A stretch of 64,000 bases of DNA from Brevundimonas pishanensis (GTDB lineage Bacteria > Pseudomonadota > Alphaproteobacteria > Caulobacterales > Caulobacteraceae): NCBI RefSeq assembly GCF_022750635.1, contig NZ_JAJKBG010000001.1, forward strand, positions 434,001 to 498,000, given 5' to 3'. The notes under the pieces are model-generated. The model did no database searches. It saw only the letters and a program-made list of their open reading frames with translations, and was not told the origin of the DNA. Below, piece by piece: positions 39,035 to 48,449 of this stretch (position 1 is the first letter of the stretch; each line of letters starts with the position of its first letter). The position numbers were made by a program, and so were the translations under genes.

Positions 39035-39767
39035 TCATTTCAGCGACAGCCTGAACGAGGCGGTCCAGTTCTTGCGGCTTGGACAGACGGTGGTCACCGT
39101 CCTTGATGATGTCGAGACGCACATCGCCGCCTTCGTGCTTTTCAAGCAGGGCCAGCTGCATGCGCCACGGCACGCTCTCGTCCAACTTGCCCTGAAGGAT
39201 ATGGATCGGGGCTGGGATGCGGATGGGGCTGTCGAGCAGCAGCCAGTTGCGGGCTTCTTCGAACATGTTGAGCGTCAGTTCATAGCTGCCGAGGCCAGGA
39301 TCGGTAATCAGCGCCTCGCCGTCACGCATGATGGCCTGACGAATATGGTCGGGTAGGTCCGGCCACATCAACCGCTCGGTGAAGTCCTGAGCCGGATTGA
39401 CCAGCACCATACCGACCACCGCTTGCGGACGCGCCACAGCCGCCAGCAGCGATACCCAGCCGCCCATCGACGACCCCACCAGAATGACCGGACGGGCCAG
39501 CATGTCGATCAGGGCGATACAGTCCTCGCGCCAGCGACCGATGATGGCCTTCTTCCACTCGCCGGACGAGACGCCGTGGGCGAAATGGTCATAGCGGACA
39601 TAGTTCCAGCCGCCCTTGCGGGCGGCCTCGTCCAGCGCCAGTGCCTTGGTGCCTTCCATGTCGGAACGGAAGCCGCCGACCCAGATCACGACCGGACCAT
39701 CACCCTCGACCTGCTTATAGGCGATGGTCTCGCCATCGGGACGGGCAAAGGACTTGATCTGATCCAT
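39015..39767 (-). CDS. Alpha/beta hydrolase (ABHD10-like)
   Basis: 250-residue hydrolase without a signal peptide. The first strand and oxyanion region read V-I-W-V-G-G-F-R-S-D-M-E-G-T-K near residues 27-41. The nucleophile elbow is L-V-G-S-S-M-G-G-W near 97-105, the acid in G-K-L-D-E-S-V-P, and the catalytic His in K-D-G-D-H-R-L-S. The V-G-G-F-x-S-D-M-x-G-x-K pattern is typical of an alphaproteobacterial group related to ABHD10-type thioesterases. Substrate unknown. Divergent from the glycosyltransferase pair. Confidence 0.82.
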   Translation of the reverse strand: MDQIKSFARPDGETIAYKQVEGDGPVVIWVGGFRSDMEGTKALALDEAARKGGWNYVRYDHFAHGVSSGEWKKAIIGRWREDCIALIDMLARPVILVGSSMGGWVSLLAAVARPQAVVGMVLVNPAQDFTERLMWPDLPDHIRQAIMRDGEALITDPGLGSYELTLNMFEEARNWLLLDSPIRIPAPIHILQGKLDESVPWRMQLALLEKHEGGDVRLDIIKDGDHRLSKPQELDRLVQAVAEMRKTAGA

Positions 39768-39837
39768 GGTCTTCCTCTCGCGCTTGGGACCGAAAACGGG
39801 TAGCCATCCCCCAATAGCAAAGTGAAGGCCGATCCGC

Positions 39838-40812
39838 GTGTCCCAATCGCCCTCCCGCGCAAATCCGCGCGTCCTGTTCATCAGTCCGAACCGTATCGGC
39901 GATAGCGTGATTGCCTTGGGGATCGTGCGAGAAATTGGTCGCCAGTGGCCGAATGCCGAGATCACCGTGGTGACGTCGGGTATGGCGTCGTCCTTCTATC
40001 GGGCCGCGCCGGGGGTGGCGAAGATCATCCCGATCAACAAGGAAAAGCGCGGCGGTCACTGGATCAAGCTTTGGAACGCTGTACGCGGCCAAAGCTGGGA
40101 TGTTGTCATCGACACGCGCGGCTCGGCTACGGCCTATCTGCTGCGAGCCAAGAAGCGCATTGTCTATACGCGCAAGCTGGAAACCGGAGAACCGAAGGTT
40201 GAGGTCATCACCCGCCTGATGTCGGCCCCGCACAGCCTGGAGCCGGAACTGTTCATCGATGACCGCGCCCGTGCAGAGGCCGCTGCCGTCATCGACCCGC
40301 AATTGCATTCGGGTGCGGGCGAGGGACCGATCCTGGCCCTTGCCCCCATCGCCCACCAGAAGGGCAAGAGCTGGCCCGCCGACCGCTGGGCCGCTCTGGT
40401 CGCCAAGCTGAAGGCCGAGCCGCGCTTTTACGGCTGGCGCTTCATGCCGGTCGGTGGTCCGGGCGACCATCCGCCCGCCGCACCGGCACTGGCCGAGGCC
40501 GCAGAACGTGGCATCGACTGCGTGGGCAAGACCGACATCATCGCCTCTGCCGCCGCCATTGACCGGGCGGCGCTTTTCGTCGGTAACGACAGCGGCCTGA
40601 TGCACGTCTCGGCGGCCACCGGCACGCCGACGCTGGGTCTGTTCGGCCCGACCGAATGGTGGCTGTACGGTCCGCGTGGACCCAAGACTGCGACGGTGGC
40701 GTCCAACAATACGCGCGGCCAGTTCGCGCCCATCGAAGACCTGAGCGTCGAGGCCGTATTCGACGCCACGATCAAACTCTACGACACCTATTACGCCGGA
40801 GCTGCCAAGTGA
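39838..40812 (+). CDS. Glycosyltransferase family 9 (heptosyltransferase-like), copy 1
   Basis: GT9-family transferase of 324 residues, GT-B fold, of the WaaC/WaaF/RfaQ type that adds heptose or a related sugar to LPS core at the inner membrane. The N-terminal signature is V-L-F-I-S-P-N-R-I-G-D-S-V-I-A-L-G, with the presumed catalytic Asp. The C-terminal donor-site pattern is F-V-G-N-D-S-G-L-M-H-V-S-A-A-T-G-T-P-T-L-G-L-F-G-P. Start is GTG at 39838. The next gene begins within its stop codon (GTGA overlap) and is a clear paralog. Confidence 0.88.
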   Translation: MSQSPSRANPRVLFISPNRIGDSVIALGIVREIGRQWPNAEITVVTSGMASSFYRAAPGVAKIIPINKEKRGGHWIKLWNAVRGQSWDVVIDTRGSATAYLLRAKKRIVYTRKLETGEPKVEVITRLMSAPHSLEPELFIDDRARAEAAAVIDPQLHSGAGEGPILALAPIAHQKGKSWPADRWAALVAKLKAEPRFYGWRFMPVGGPGDHPPAAPALAEAAERGIDCVGKTDIIASAAAIDRAALFVGNDSGLMHVSAATGTPTLGLFGPTEWWLYGPRGPKTATVASNNTRGQFAPIEDLSVEAVFDATIKLYDTYYAGAAK

Positions 40813-41765
40813 CAGAGCGCCCGCAGGTCCTGTTCATCAGCGCCGACCGCATCGGTGATGCCATCATGTCCATCGGCGCGATCCGGGAGATCGGACGCCA
40901 GATACCGGGTGCCGAGATTACGGTGGCGGTCGGCCCGACGGCGGCGGCTCTGTTCCGTGCCGCGCCCGGCGTGGTCAAGGTGATCCCGTGGAAGAAGCAG
41001 AAGCTATCGGGCCACTGGCGCACGCTCTGGCGTCAGACGGTCGGCACGAAATGGGCCATGGTCGCCGATGTGCGCGGATCGGCCATGAGCCTGTTCCTGC
41101 GCGCCAAGGAGCGCCGCCTTTACAGCCGCGCGCTGGAGAAGGGCGAGATGAAGGTCGTCACCTTCTCCAACATGATGAAGGCCAAACAGGTCGCAGAGCC
41201 GGAAATCTTTCTCGATGAAGCTGCCTGTGCCAAGGCGGACGAGATCATCGGTAACGATACCTCGCCCATCATCGCCTTTGCGCCAATCTCAACCGCCGCG
41301 GATCGCAGTTGGCCAAAGGAACGCTGGGCGGCGCTGGTTGAAAAACTGATGACCGAGCCGCGTTTCGACGGTTGGCGGTTCATGATGGTCGGTGGTCCAG
41401 GCGACCATGATGCGGCGGCACCGTCACTGGCTGTATCCGGAGATCGCGGTATCGATGCCGTCGGCAAAGGCGACATTCTGGCTTCCGCCGCAGCGATCAG
41501 CCGCGCCACGCTTTTCATCGGCAATGACAGCGGCCTGATGCACGTTTCAGCGGCTGCGGGCGTGCCGACGCTGGGCCTGTTTGGGCCCAGTGAGTGGTGG
41601 CACAAGGCACCTTGGGGACCGAAAGGCCGGGTGCTGGCAGCCGCTTCGGTCCGCGGCGAGTTCGCCTCCATCCAGAACCTGAGCGTTGATCAGGTATATG
41701 ACGAAGTCCTCAAACTGCATGAAAGCTTTGCAGGAGCGGCCAAGGTCGCAACGACGGCGCCTTGA
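40809..41765 (+). CDS. Glycosyltransferase family 9 (heptosyltransferase-like), copy 2
   Basis: 318-residue paralog of the preceding gene. It shares the N-terminal V-L-F-I-S-A-D-R-I-G-D-A-I-M-S-I-G, the central S-W-P-K-E-R-W-A-A-L-V-E-K-L and the C-terminal F-I-G-N-D-S-G-L-M-H-V-S-A-A-A-G-V-P-T-L-G-L-F-G-P. The GTG at 40809 overlaps the previous stop by 4 bp, which indicates translational coupling. The in-frame extension to 40656 lies inside copy 1 and is rejected. The retained catalytic motifs suggest both are active, perhaps on successive sugars of the core. Confidence 0.88.
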   Translation: MTERPQVLFISADRIGDAIMSIGAIREIGRQIPGAEITVAVGPTAAALFRAAPGVVKVIPWKKQKLSGHWRTLWRQTVGTKWAMVADVRGSAMSLFLRAKERRLYSRALEKGEMKVVTFSNMMKAKQVAEPEIFLDEAACAKADEIIGNDTSPIIAFAPISTAADRSWPKERWAALVEKLMTEPRFDGWRFMMVGGPGDHDAAAPSLAVSGDRGIDAVGKGDILASAAAISRATLFIGNDSGLMHVSAAAGVPTLGLFGPSEWWHKAPWGPKGRVLAAASVRGEFASIQNLSVDQVYDEVLKLHESFAGAAKVATTAP

Positions 41766-41863
41766 ATTTCCGGCCTTACATCGCCATATTCGCGCCGCTG
41801 GAGGCCTGTCGGGAAGCGCGACGGGTTCCAATACAGTTTTGACCACATAAGGAAACGACGCCC

Positions 41864-42397
41864 ATTCGCCGTCCAATGCAAGCGCCGCCCGTAAAGGACG
41901 GCCCGCCGATGAACCAAGATATCCGTGCACCTCGCGTTCTGCTGATTGACCAGAACGGCGAAAAGCAGGGTATCATGCCGCTGTCCGCTGCACTTGAAGC
42001 AGCTGAAGAGGCAGGTCTGGATCTCGTCCAGATCGTGAACAATCCGGAAGCGCCGGTTTGTAAGATTCTGGACTACGGCAAGCATCGTTTCCAAGAGCAG
42101 AAGAAGAGGGCCGAGGCACGCAAGCGCCAGAAGGTCGTCGAGCTCAAAGAAATCAAGCTGCGTCCGAACATCGACACCCACGACTACGAAGTTAAGGCCA
42201 AGTCCATGCGCCGCTTCTTCGAAGAGGGCGACAAGGTCAAGGTGACCCTGCGCTTCCGCGGTCGTGAAATGGCTCACCCGGATCTCGGTATGAAGCTGAT
42301 GCACAAGGTGCAGGCAGACTTCGACGAAGTCGCAAAGGTCGAGTTCGCGCCGAAGATGGAAGGCCGTCAGATGATCATGATCCTGGCTCCGCGCTAA
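41864..42397 (+). CDS. infC: Translation initiation factor IF-3 (ATT start codon)
   Basis: IF-3 binds the 30S subunit and checks initiator tRNA and start codon. Both domains are present: N-domain (residues ~15-85, with [11 protein letters not shown] and L-D-L-V-Q-I) and C-domain (~90-175, [13 protein letters not shown] and F-R-G-R-E-M-A-H). I place the start at ATT 41864, giving I/M-R-R-P-M-Q, because AAGGA ends 10 nt upstream. The ATG at 41876 would be 22 nt from that site. Alphaproteobacterial IF-3 proteins commonly begin M-R-R-P. The rare AUU is the codon E. coli infC uses for self-regulation. First gene of the infC-rpmI-rplT cluster. Confidence 0.93.
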   Translation: MRRPMQAPPVKDGPPMNQDIRAPRVLLIDQNGEKQGIMPLSAALEAAEEAGLDLVQIVNNPEAPVCKILDYGKHRFQEQKKRAEARKRQKVVELKEIKLRPNIDTHDYEVKAKSMRRFFEEGDKVKVTLRFRGREMAHPDLGMKLMHKVQADFDEVAKVEFAPKMEGRQMIMILAPR

Positions 42398-42437
42398 GAT
42401 CACCGATTATCCGGAACTTCCGGACCGATATTCATGG

Positions 42438-42470
42438 ACACCCCGCGATGTAAGTCGCGGGGTGTTTGTG
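42438..42470 (+). terminator. Strong hairpin after infC, terminator or attenuator
   Basis: 11-bp perfect stem ACACCCCGCGA/TCGCGGGGTGT, 6-nt loop, followed by TTGTGT rather than a full T run. It may end part of infC transcription while allowing read-through to rpmI. Confidence 0.6.
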
Positions 42471-42641
42471 TATCGCCATAGGCCCCAAGCGCTTGCTTTT
42501 TGGGCCCTGGGGGCTTATGACCCGCCCCTTCGTATCTACGAACCGCCGGGCGAATAGGCATTGCCTGGGCGGTTCTGAAACGGACGTCGCCTGATTTTCC
42601 TCGGAAATGATGGGGGCGACCCTCAATCAGAGAGAGTCAAA
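42471..42641 (+). promoter_or_regulatory. rpmI leader region with further hairpins
   Basis: No gene fits here. AGGCCCCAA/TTGGGCCCT can form an imperfect hairpin around 42479-42507. GAACCGCC (42540-42547) pairs perfectly with GGCGGTTC (42568-42575), with an inner GCA/TGC helix. The spacing before rpmI suits a ribosomal-protein autoregulatory leader of the L20 type, but I cannot match it to a known motif. Confidence 0.4.
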
Positions 42642-42839
42642 ATGCCGAAGCTTAAGACGAAGTCGGGCGCCAAGAAGCGCTTCAAATTCACTGCATCGGG
42701 CAAGGTCAAGGCTGGCGTCGCTGGTAAGCGTCACCGTCTGATCAGCCACAACTCGAAGTACATCCGCCAAAACCGCGGCACTTCGGTTATGGCCGACGCC
42801 GACGCTAAGAAGATCAAGAGCTACATGCCGTACGCCTAA
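42642..42839 (+). CDS. rpmI: 50S ribosomal protein L35
   Basis: 65 residues, the normal length. The sequence begins [14 protein letters not shown] and has the family pattern [11 protein letters not shown]. It is very basic. It lies between infC and rplT as in most bacteria. Confidence 0.97.
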   Translation: MPKLKTKSGAKKRFKFTASGKVKAGVAGKRHRLISHNSKYIRQNRGTSVMADADAKKIKSYMPYA

Positions 42840-42945
42840 GGCGCGGCTATCTGATCTCCTAAAAGCACTGAATTTGAATTTGTGTCCCTGACGCAGTTCG
42901 GCGCCGAGCGACGAACGATAGGGACCCCCCAAAAGGGAAAACAAC

Positions 42946-43299
42946 ATGGCTCGCGTTACCCGGGGCGTTACGTCCCACGCCAAGCACAAGAAGGTCCTGA
43001 AGCAAGCCAAGGGCTTCTACGGCCGCCGCAAGAATACCATCCGTACGGCTAAGGCTGCTGTTGACCGTGCCGGTCAGTACGCATACCGCGACCGTCGCAC
43101 CAAGAAGCGCAACTTCCGCGCTCTGTGGATCCAGCGCATCAACGCTGCTGCCCGCGCTGAAGGCTTCACCTACTCGCAGTTCATCCACGGCCTCGACAAG
43201 GCTGGCATCGTTCTGGACCGTAAGGTTCTGGCTGCCATCGCCGCTGACGAAGCTGGCTTCAAGGCAATCGCCGAGAAGGTCCGCGCTGCTCTGGCCTAA
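42946..43299 (+). CDS. rplT: 50S ribosomal protein L20
   Basis: 117 residues, normal length. Begins [28 protein letters not shown], the hallmark basic extension that reaches into 23S rRNA. The globular C-domain has [11 protein letters not shown]20 is the usual autorepressor of rpmI-rplT. A perfect terminator follows. Confidence 0.98.
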   Translation: MARVTRGVTSHAKHKKVLKQAKGFYGRRKNTIRTAKAAVDRAGQYAYRDRRTKKRNFRALWIQRINAAARAEGFTYSQFIHGLDKAGIVLDRKVLAAIAADEAGFKAIAEKVRAALA

Positions 43300-43337
43300 G
43301 TCTTTGGCCTAAGAGAAAGCACGATCTGCTTAAAAAG

Positions 43338-43369
43338 CGCCCGCTCCGGTCATCGGAGCGGGCGTTTTT
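43338..43369 (+). terminator. Terminator after rplT
   Basis: 11-bp perfect stem CGCCCGCTCCG/CGGAGCGGGCG, loop GTCAT, then five T. It separates the ribosomal genes from pheS. Confidence 0.9.
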
Positions 43370-43439
43370 GCATTCTGGCCCCTATGCCCTCTGCTAAGAG
43401 GGTGACGAACGGGCCACGGCCCGATAAAGCACAGCGCAA

Positions 43440-44516
43440 ATGACTGATCTCGTCCAACTCGAAACCGAAATCACCCAAGCCATCGGCGCGGCAGAGACTG
43501 TCGCGGCCCTTGAAGAGGTGCGCGTTGGCGCCCTCGGCAAGTCCGGCTCTATCTCCCTCCTGCTGAAAGGCATGGGCCAACTTAGCCCCGACGAGCGCCG
43601 CGAGCGCGGGCCGGTGCTGAACAGCCTGCGTGACCGTGTGACCACGGCGCTCAATACCAAGAAGGCCGAGCTTGAGGCCGCAGAGCTGAACGCCCGTCTG
43701 CTGGCCGAGCGTGTCGACCTGACCCTGCCGTCGCGCCCGCGTCGCAAGGGCGGCGTCCACCCGACCATGCAGGTCATGGACGAGATGATCGCCATCTTCG
43801 CCGAGATGGGCTTTGCCGTCGCCGAAGGTCCGGACATCGAGGACGACTTCCATAACTTCACCGCGCTGAACTTCCCGCCGAAGCACCCGGCGCGCGAAAT
43901 GCACGACACCTTCTTTCTGAAGCCGGATGCCGAGACGGGCGAGCGCAAGGTTCTGCGCACACATACCTCGCCAGTTCAGGTGCGCACGATGATGTCGCAA
44001 AAGCCGCCGATCCGCATCATCGCGCCGGGCCGCACCTTCCGTAAGGATTCGGACGCGACCCATACCCCGATGTTCCACCAGATCGAAGGTCTGGTCATCG
44101 ACCGCGACGTCAACATGGGTCACCTCAAGACGACGCTCGAGACCTTCATGGCCCGCTTCTTCGAGCTGGACGATGTGCAGGCCCGCTTCCGCCCGCACCA
44201 CTTCCCGTTCACCGAGCCGTCGGCCGAAATGGACATCCGTTGCGACCGTTCAGGCGGCAAGCTGGTGCTGAACACCGGCGAAGACTGGCTCGAGATTCTG
44301 GGCTGCGGCATGGTTCACCCGAACGTGTTGATCGCCTGCGGTCTGGACCCGAACGAATACCAAGGCTTTGCCTTCGGCATGGGCGTGGATCGTCTGGCCA
44401 TGCTGAAATACGGCGTGCCGGACCTGCGTCCGATGTTTGATGCCGATACGCGCTGGCTGTCGCACTACGGCTTCTCGGCCTTCCAGGCCCCTAACCCGGC
44501 CTCTGGCCTGAGCTGA
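43440..44516 (+). CDS. pheS: Phenylalanyl-tRNA synthetase alpha subunit
   Basis: Catalytic subunit of the alpha2beta2 class IIc enzyme that charges tRNA-Phe. 358 residues. An N-terminal coiled-coil arm (~1-90) is followed by the class II core. Motif 2 lies around [18 protein letters not shown] near residue 198. Motif 3 is [11 protein letters not shown] near residue 320. It is separated from pheT by two small unrelated genes, which is unusual. Confidence 0.97.
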   Translation: MTDLVQLETEITQAIGAAETVAALEEVRVGALGKSGSISLLLKGMGQLSPDERRERGPVLNSLRDRVTTALNTKKAELEAAELNARLLAERVDLTLPSRPRRKGGVHPTMQVMDEMIAIFAEMGFAVAEGPDIEDDFHNFTALNFPPKHPAREMHDTFFLKPDAETGERKVLRTHTSPVQVRTMMSQKPPIRIIAPGRTFRKDSDATHTPMFHQIEGLVIDRDVNMGHLKTTLETFMARFFELDDVQARFRPHHFPFTEPSAEMDIRCDRSGGKLVLNTGEDWLEILGCGMVHPNVLIACGLDPNEYQGFAFGMGVDRLAMLKYGVPDLRPMFDADTRWLSHYGFSAFQAPNPASGLS

Positions 44517-44527
44517 GGAATATTTCC

Positions 44528-44917
44528 ATGACTGATATCTTTTCCGAAGAAGCCGGCCGCGCCGTTGTAGAAAAGACGGAGTTCACGAAGGAAGCCATCT
44601 GGCTACCTTTGCTGGCCGTCCAACACCAGAACGCTGGCCAGCCGGTCATCAAGGGCAAGACCTTCACCGACTGCCTGTTCGAAGGTCCTGCCCTGATGGT
44701 GCCGGTCAACGAGTGCCATTTTGACGGCTGCAACATGGGAGCCGTTCGGGATCTGAACTCGCTGTTCTATGCGCCGAAGGGTCTGGTTCTGGTGGGTGCG
44801 GTTCCGTTCGAGGATTGCCGCTTCATCAACTGCCGCTTCTCGCAGGTCGGTTTCACCGGCCACCCCGACTTCATCAAGAGCATGGCCGAAGGCCTGACGC
44901 TGGCACGCGAGGGCTGA
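44528..44917 (+). CDS. Unknown Cys-rich protein X between pheS and pheT
   Basis: 129 residues; family not recognised. Clearly paralogous to the next gene. Shared pattern: I-W-L-P near residue 22, V-I-x-G-K-T near 41, E-G-P-A near 52, then C-x-F-D-G-C-N-M-G near 64-72, F-x-D-C-x-F-x-N-C-x-F near 99-109 and V-G-F-T-G-x-P-D-F at the end. The short, strand-like steps with Cys/Asn/Phe repeats resemble a small beta-helix. No signal peptide or membrane segment. It starts 11 bp after pheS, so it is co-transcribed with the synthetase genes. Confidence 0.75.
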   Translation: MTDIFSEEAGRAVVEKTEFTKEAIWLPLLAVQHQNAGQPVIKGKTFTDCLFEGPALMVPVNECHFDGCNMGAVRDLNSLFYAPKGLVLVGAVPFEDCRFINCRFSQVGFTGHPDFIKSMAEGLTLAREG

Positions 44918-44920
44918 TCT

Positions 44921-45310
44921 ATGTCCAACAACCAAGACATCACCATCCCGGCTATCGGTGCCGGTCCGGTTTATGAAAACCTTAACATCTGGCTTCCGGC
45001 GCTGGCTATCGAAGCCAGCCGTACCGGCGACTCAGTGATCGAGGGCAAGACCTACCGCAACTGCATGATCGAAGGTCCGGCTGTACTGCTGCCGCTGGGC
45101 GCGTGTAATTTCGACGGCTGTAACATGGGCGACGCGCAGGGCGATATCCGTAATCTGCTGCTGCAACCGATGGGCCCGCAAAAGGTCACCGGCACCATCG
45201 CCTTCAAGGACTGCCAGTTCGTCAACTGCCAGTTTATCCGCGTTGGTTTCACGGGCACGCCCGATTTCCTCGAGCAGGTCCAGCAGGTCCTGACCGGAGG
45301 GGCTGCGTAA
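44921..45310 (+). CDS. Unknown Cys-rich protein Y between pheS and pheT (paralog of X)
   Basis: 129 residues, same length and pattern as the preceding gene: [35 protein letters not shown] and V-G-F-T-G-T-P-D-F. Five cysteines are conserved between the two. It starts 3 bp after gene X, and its TAA shares a base with the pheT ATG (TAATG). This tight packing points to a single pheS-X-Y-pheT message. Function unknown. Confidence 0.75.
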   Translation: MSNNQDITIPAIGAGPVYENLNIWLPALAIEASRTGDSVIEGKTYRNCMIEGPAVLLPLGACNFDGCNMGDAQGDIRNLLLQPMGPQKVTGTIAFKDCQFVNCQFIRVGFTGTPDFLEQVQQVLTGGAA

Positions 45311-47700
45311 TGAAGTTCACCCTCTCGTGGCTGAAGGATCATCTCGATACCTCGGCTGACGTGAACGCAGTTGCGGACGCCATGACCATGGCGGGTCTGG
45401 AAGTCGAGGACGTTGTCGATCCGGTTTCCAAACTGGCTCCGTTCAGCGTGGCCAAGATTGTTTCGGCCGAACGCCATCCGAACGCCGACCGCCTTCAGGT
45501 CTGCCAAGTGGACACCAAGGACGGCCGCAAGGAAATCGTCTGCGGCGCGCCGAACGCCCGTCCGGGCCTGACCACCATTTATGCGCCGATCGGTGCCTAT
45601 GTGCCGGGCCTTGATGTCACGCTGGTTGAAAAGCCGGTGCGCGGTATCGTCTCGAACGGCATGCTGTGCTCGGGCGGTGAACTGCAACTGCCGGACGAGA
45701 ACGACGGCATTCTGGAACTTTCGGACGATCTGGCTGTCGGCACCTCGGCAGCGGACGTCTTCGGTCTGGAACCGGTGATCGACTTCGAAGTTACCCCGAA
45801 CCGTCCTGACTGGCTGGGTGTCGCAGGCATCGCCCGCGATCTGGCGGCGGCCGGTGTAGGCACGCTCAAGACGCCGGCTATTGAAGCGGTCGCCGGCAAG
45901 GGTGCATCGAGCATTTCGGTTCGCATTGCTGCGCCGGAACTGTGCCCGACCTTCGCTGGCCGAGTGATCCGTGGCGTCAAAAACGGCCCGTCGCCGAAGT
46001 GGCTGCAACAGCGCCTGACGGCTATCGGTCTGCGCTCGATCAACACTCTGGTCGATATCACCAACCTGATTTCCTACGACCGCGCCCGCCCACTGCATGT
46101 CTATGACGTGTCCAAGCTGGAAGGCTCGGAAATCGTCGTGCGTGCCGGTCAGGACGGCGATGCCCTGCTGGCTCTGGACGGCAAGGAATACGCGCCGACT
46201 GCCGCTGACTGCGTGATCGCGGACAACGGCGGTGCCCGCGCTATCGGCCTTGGTGGCGTGATGGGTGGCGAGAGCACCGGCTGCTCTGACGAGACGGTCG
46301 ATGTCTTCGTCGAGAGCGCCTGGTTCGAGCCGATTGTGATCGCCCAGACGGGCCGCTCGCTGGGTATCAACTCCGATGCACAGTATCGTTTCGCGCGCGG
46401 CGTCGACACCCACTCGGTCGTGCCGGGTCTGGAACTGGCCACCCAGCTGATCCTCGATCTGTGCGGCGGTGAAGCTTCCGACATCGTGGTTGCAGGTGAA
46501 GCGCCAGCTGCGCCGCAGGGCTTTGCCTTCAATCCGGCCTTTGTGAAGCGCCTGTCGGGCATGGACCTGACCGAAGACCGGATCGCCGAAATCCTGACGG
46601 CACTCGATTTCAAGGTCGTGCGCGGCAGCCCGTGGACCGTTACCCCGCCGACGGCGCGTCGTGACGCCCACGGTCCAGCCGATCTGGTGGAAGAGGTGGC
46701 CCGCATTGAAGGCTTCGCCTCGCTGCCATCCACGCCGCTGCCGTTCGTGGCACCGCCCGCCGGTGGCATCCTCAGCGCGCGTCAGGCCCGTGTCCGCACT
46801 GCGCGTCGCGCTCTGGCGTCGATGGGCTATGCCGAGGCCGTGACCTGGTCGTTCACCAAACAGTCGAAGGCGCAACTCTTCGGCGGTGGCGACGACAAGC
46901 TGGTTCTCGAAAACCCGATTGCTTCGGACCTCGACTGCATGCGTCCTTCGGCCCTGCCGAACCTGATCGAAGCGGCGGCACGCAATGCCGCGCGAGGTCA
47001 TGCCGATGCGGCTCTGTTCGAGATCGGCCCGATCTATCTGGGCGATGGTCCGAAGGATCAGCGCACTACCATCACCGGCCTTGTGGCCCCGCACGCCGAC
47101 CGTCACTGGCAGGGTGCAGGCGATGATGCCCTGTTCACCCTCAAGGGTGATCTTGTGGAACTGCTGGAGTTGATCGGTGCGCCGGTTGGCTCGCTGCAGC
47201 TTGTTCAGGGTCAGAACCGCGAATGGTGGCACCCGGGTCGTTCGGCCCGTCTGCAACTGGGCCCCAAGAACATCATCGTAGAGTTCGGCGCGCTGCACCC
47301 TTCGGTGCTGAAGACGCTGGATGCCGATGGTCCGATGCTGGCCTTTGAAATCGTGCTCGACAATGTGCCGGAGCCCAAGGGCAAGGGCGGCAAGGCTCGC
47401 GGTGCGGCAGCTCTGTCGAACCTGATGCCGCTGACCCGCGACTTCGCCTTCGTGGTCGAGGAAGCCAAGGCCGTCGGCGATCTGCTCAAGGCTGTGGCCG
47501 GTGCCGACAAGGCGCTGATCACTGACGTTCGCGTGTTCGACGTCTATCGCGGCAAGGGCGTGCCGGAAGGCCAGAAGTCTATCGCTCTGGAGGTCGAACT
47601 CCAGCCGCGTGAAGCCACCCTGACCGATGCTGAAATCGAAGCCGTCGTGGCCAAGATCGTCGCCGCCGCCACCAAGGCCGGCGCGGTCCTGCGGAGCTGA
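45310..47700 (+). CDS. pheT: Phenylalanyl-tRNA synthetase beta subunit
   Basis: 796 residues, standard length. Begins [12 protein letters not shown]. The tRNA-binding EMAP-like domain follows (~40-150, [20 protein letters not shown]). B3/B4 and B5 regions come next. The last ~95 residues form the ferredoxin-fold anticodon-binding domain ([25 protein letters not shown]). The ATG overlaps the stop of gene Y. The UPF0114 gene starts 3 bp after the stop. Confidence 0.97.
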   Translation: MKFTLSWLKDHLDTSADVNAVADAMTMAGLEVEDVVDPVSKLAPFSVAKIVSAERHPNADRLQVCQVDTKDGRKEIVCGAPNARPGLTTIYAPIGAYVPGLDVTLVEKPVRGIVSNGMLCSGGELQLPDENDGILELSDDLAVGTSAADVFGLEPVIDFEVTPNRPDWLGVAGIARDLAAAGVGTLKTPAIEAVAGKGASSISVRIAAPELCPTFAGRVIRGVKNGPSPKWLQQRLTAIGLRSINTLVDITNLISYDRARPLHVYDVSKLEGSEIVVRAGQDGDALLALDGKEYAPTAADCVIADNGGARAIGLGGVMGGESTGCSDETVDVFVESAWFEPIVIAQTGRSLGINSDAQYRFARGVDTHSVVPGLELATQLILDLCGGEASDIVVAGEAPAAPQGFAFNPAFVKRLSGMDLTEDRIAEILTALDFKVVRGSPWTVTPPTARRDAHGPADLVEEVARIEGFASLPSTPLPFVAPPAGGILSARQARVRTARRALASMGYAEAVTWSFTKQSKAQLFGGGDDKLVLENPIASDLDCMRPSALPNLIEAAARNAARGHADAALFEIGPIYLGDGPKDQRTTITGLVAPHADRHWQGAGDDALFTLKGDLVELLELIGAPVGSLQLVQGQNREWWHPGRSARLQLGPKNIIVEFGALHPSVLKTLDADGPMLAFEIVLDNVPEPKGKGGKARGAAALSNLMPLTRDFAFVVEEAKAVGDLLKAVAGADKALITDVRVFDVYRGKGVPEGQKSIALEVELQPREATLTDAEIEAVVAKIVAAATKAGAVLRS

Positions 47701-47703
47701 TGC

Positions 47704-48255
47704 ATGTCCGAGAAGAAGCCTTGGGCCGAGACGACGTTCGAGCGCAACCTGTTCCGCGCCCGTTGGCTGATGGCCCCCTTCTATCTGGGGCTGGTGCTGG
47801 CGCTCGTCATGCTGCTCTCGGTATTCGTACAGGAAGTGATCCATTTCCTGCCGCAGGCCTTCGTGTTTGGCGAAGGTCACATGACGGCGGACACGGCCAT
47901 CCTTGCGATTCTCAGCCTCGTTGACCTGTCGCTGGCAGGCAATCTGCTGCTGATCGTCATTTATTCCGGCTACGAGAACTTTGTCTCCAAACTGGATCTG
48001 GACGAGAACCACGTGGACCGTCCGCCTTGGATGGGCACGGTGGATTTCTCGGGCCTGAAGATGAAGCTGATTGCCTCCATCGTGGCGATCTCGGCCATCT
48101 CCCTGCTGAAGGCCTTCATGAACCTGGGCAAGCCTGGCTACGACATCAATCAGGCGTCGCTGATGTGGGGAGTGATCATTCACCTTACCTTCGTGACGTC
48201 GGGTGTGTTGCTGGCCCTGATGGACTGGGTCGCGTCCAAGACCGACAAACACTGA
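47704..48255 (+). CDS. YqhA-like UPF0114 membrane protein
   Basis: 183-residue integral membrane protein with about four helices (roughly residues 22-45, 63-88, 118-142 and 152-172). The pattern E-R-N-L-F-R-A-R-W-L-M-A-P-F-Y-L-G-L near the start and V-D-L-S-L-A-G-N-L-L-L-I-V-I-Y-S-G-Y-E-N-F-V-S identify UPF0114 (YqhA). Function unknown. It starts 3 bp after pheT, hence the last gene of that operon, and is followed by a terminator. Confidence 0.9.
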   Translation: MSEKKPWAETTFERNLFRARWLMAPFYLGLVLALVMLLSVFVQEVIHFLPQAFVFGEGHMTADTAILAILSLVDLSLAGNLLLIVIYSGYENFVSKLDLDENHVDRPPWMGTVDFSGLKMKLIASIVAISAISLLKAFMNLGKPGYDINQASLMWGVIIHLTFVTSGVLLALMDWVASKTDKH

Positions 48256-48277
48256 AGACCGATCACCGTCGGAAAAC

Positions 48278-48311
48278 AGGGTCGAAAGCCTCGAGCTTTC
48301 GGCCCTTTTTC
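48278..48311 (+). terminator. Terminator of the pheS-pheT operon
   Basis: 12-bp stem AGGGTCGAAAGC/GCTTTCGGCCCT with one wobble, loop CTCGA, then a T run. Confidence 0.85.
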
Positions 48312-48449
48312 TTGCGTTCAGCGCTCCATCTTGGCGATTGCAATGATTGGTTAACCCTAAAGCCCCAAGTCTGCCGCAAAAGGTCGCGACGGTTCCTTCC
48401 TGCCGCCCAACGTATCGGGCCGCCGTCCAATCTTCGGGAGTTTGACGAC

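Noticed and set aside
45052..48252. Minus-strand open frame of about 1066 codons opposite pheT and UPF0114
   Set aside because: It spans three intact plus-strand genes and the translation is antisense-like. No family features were seen.
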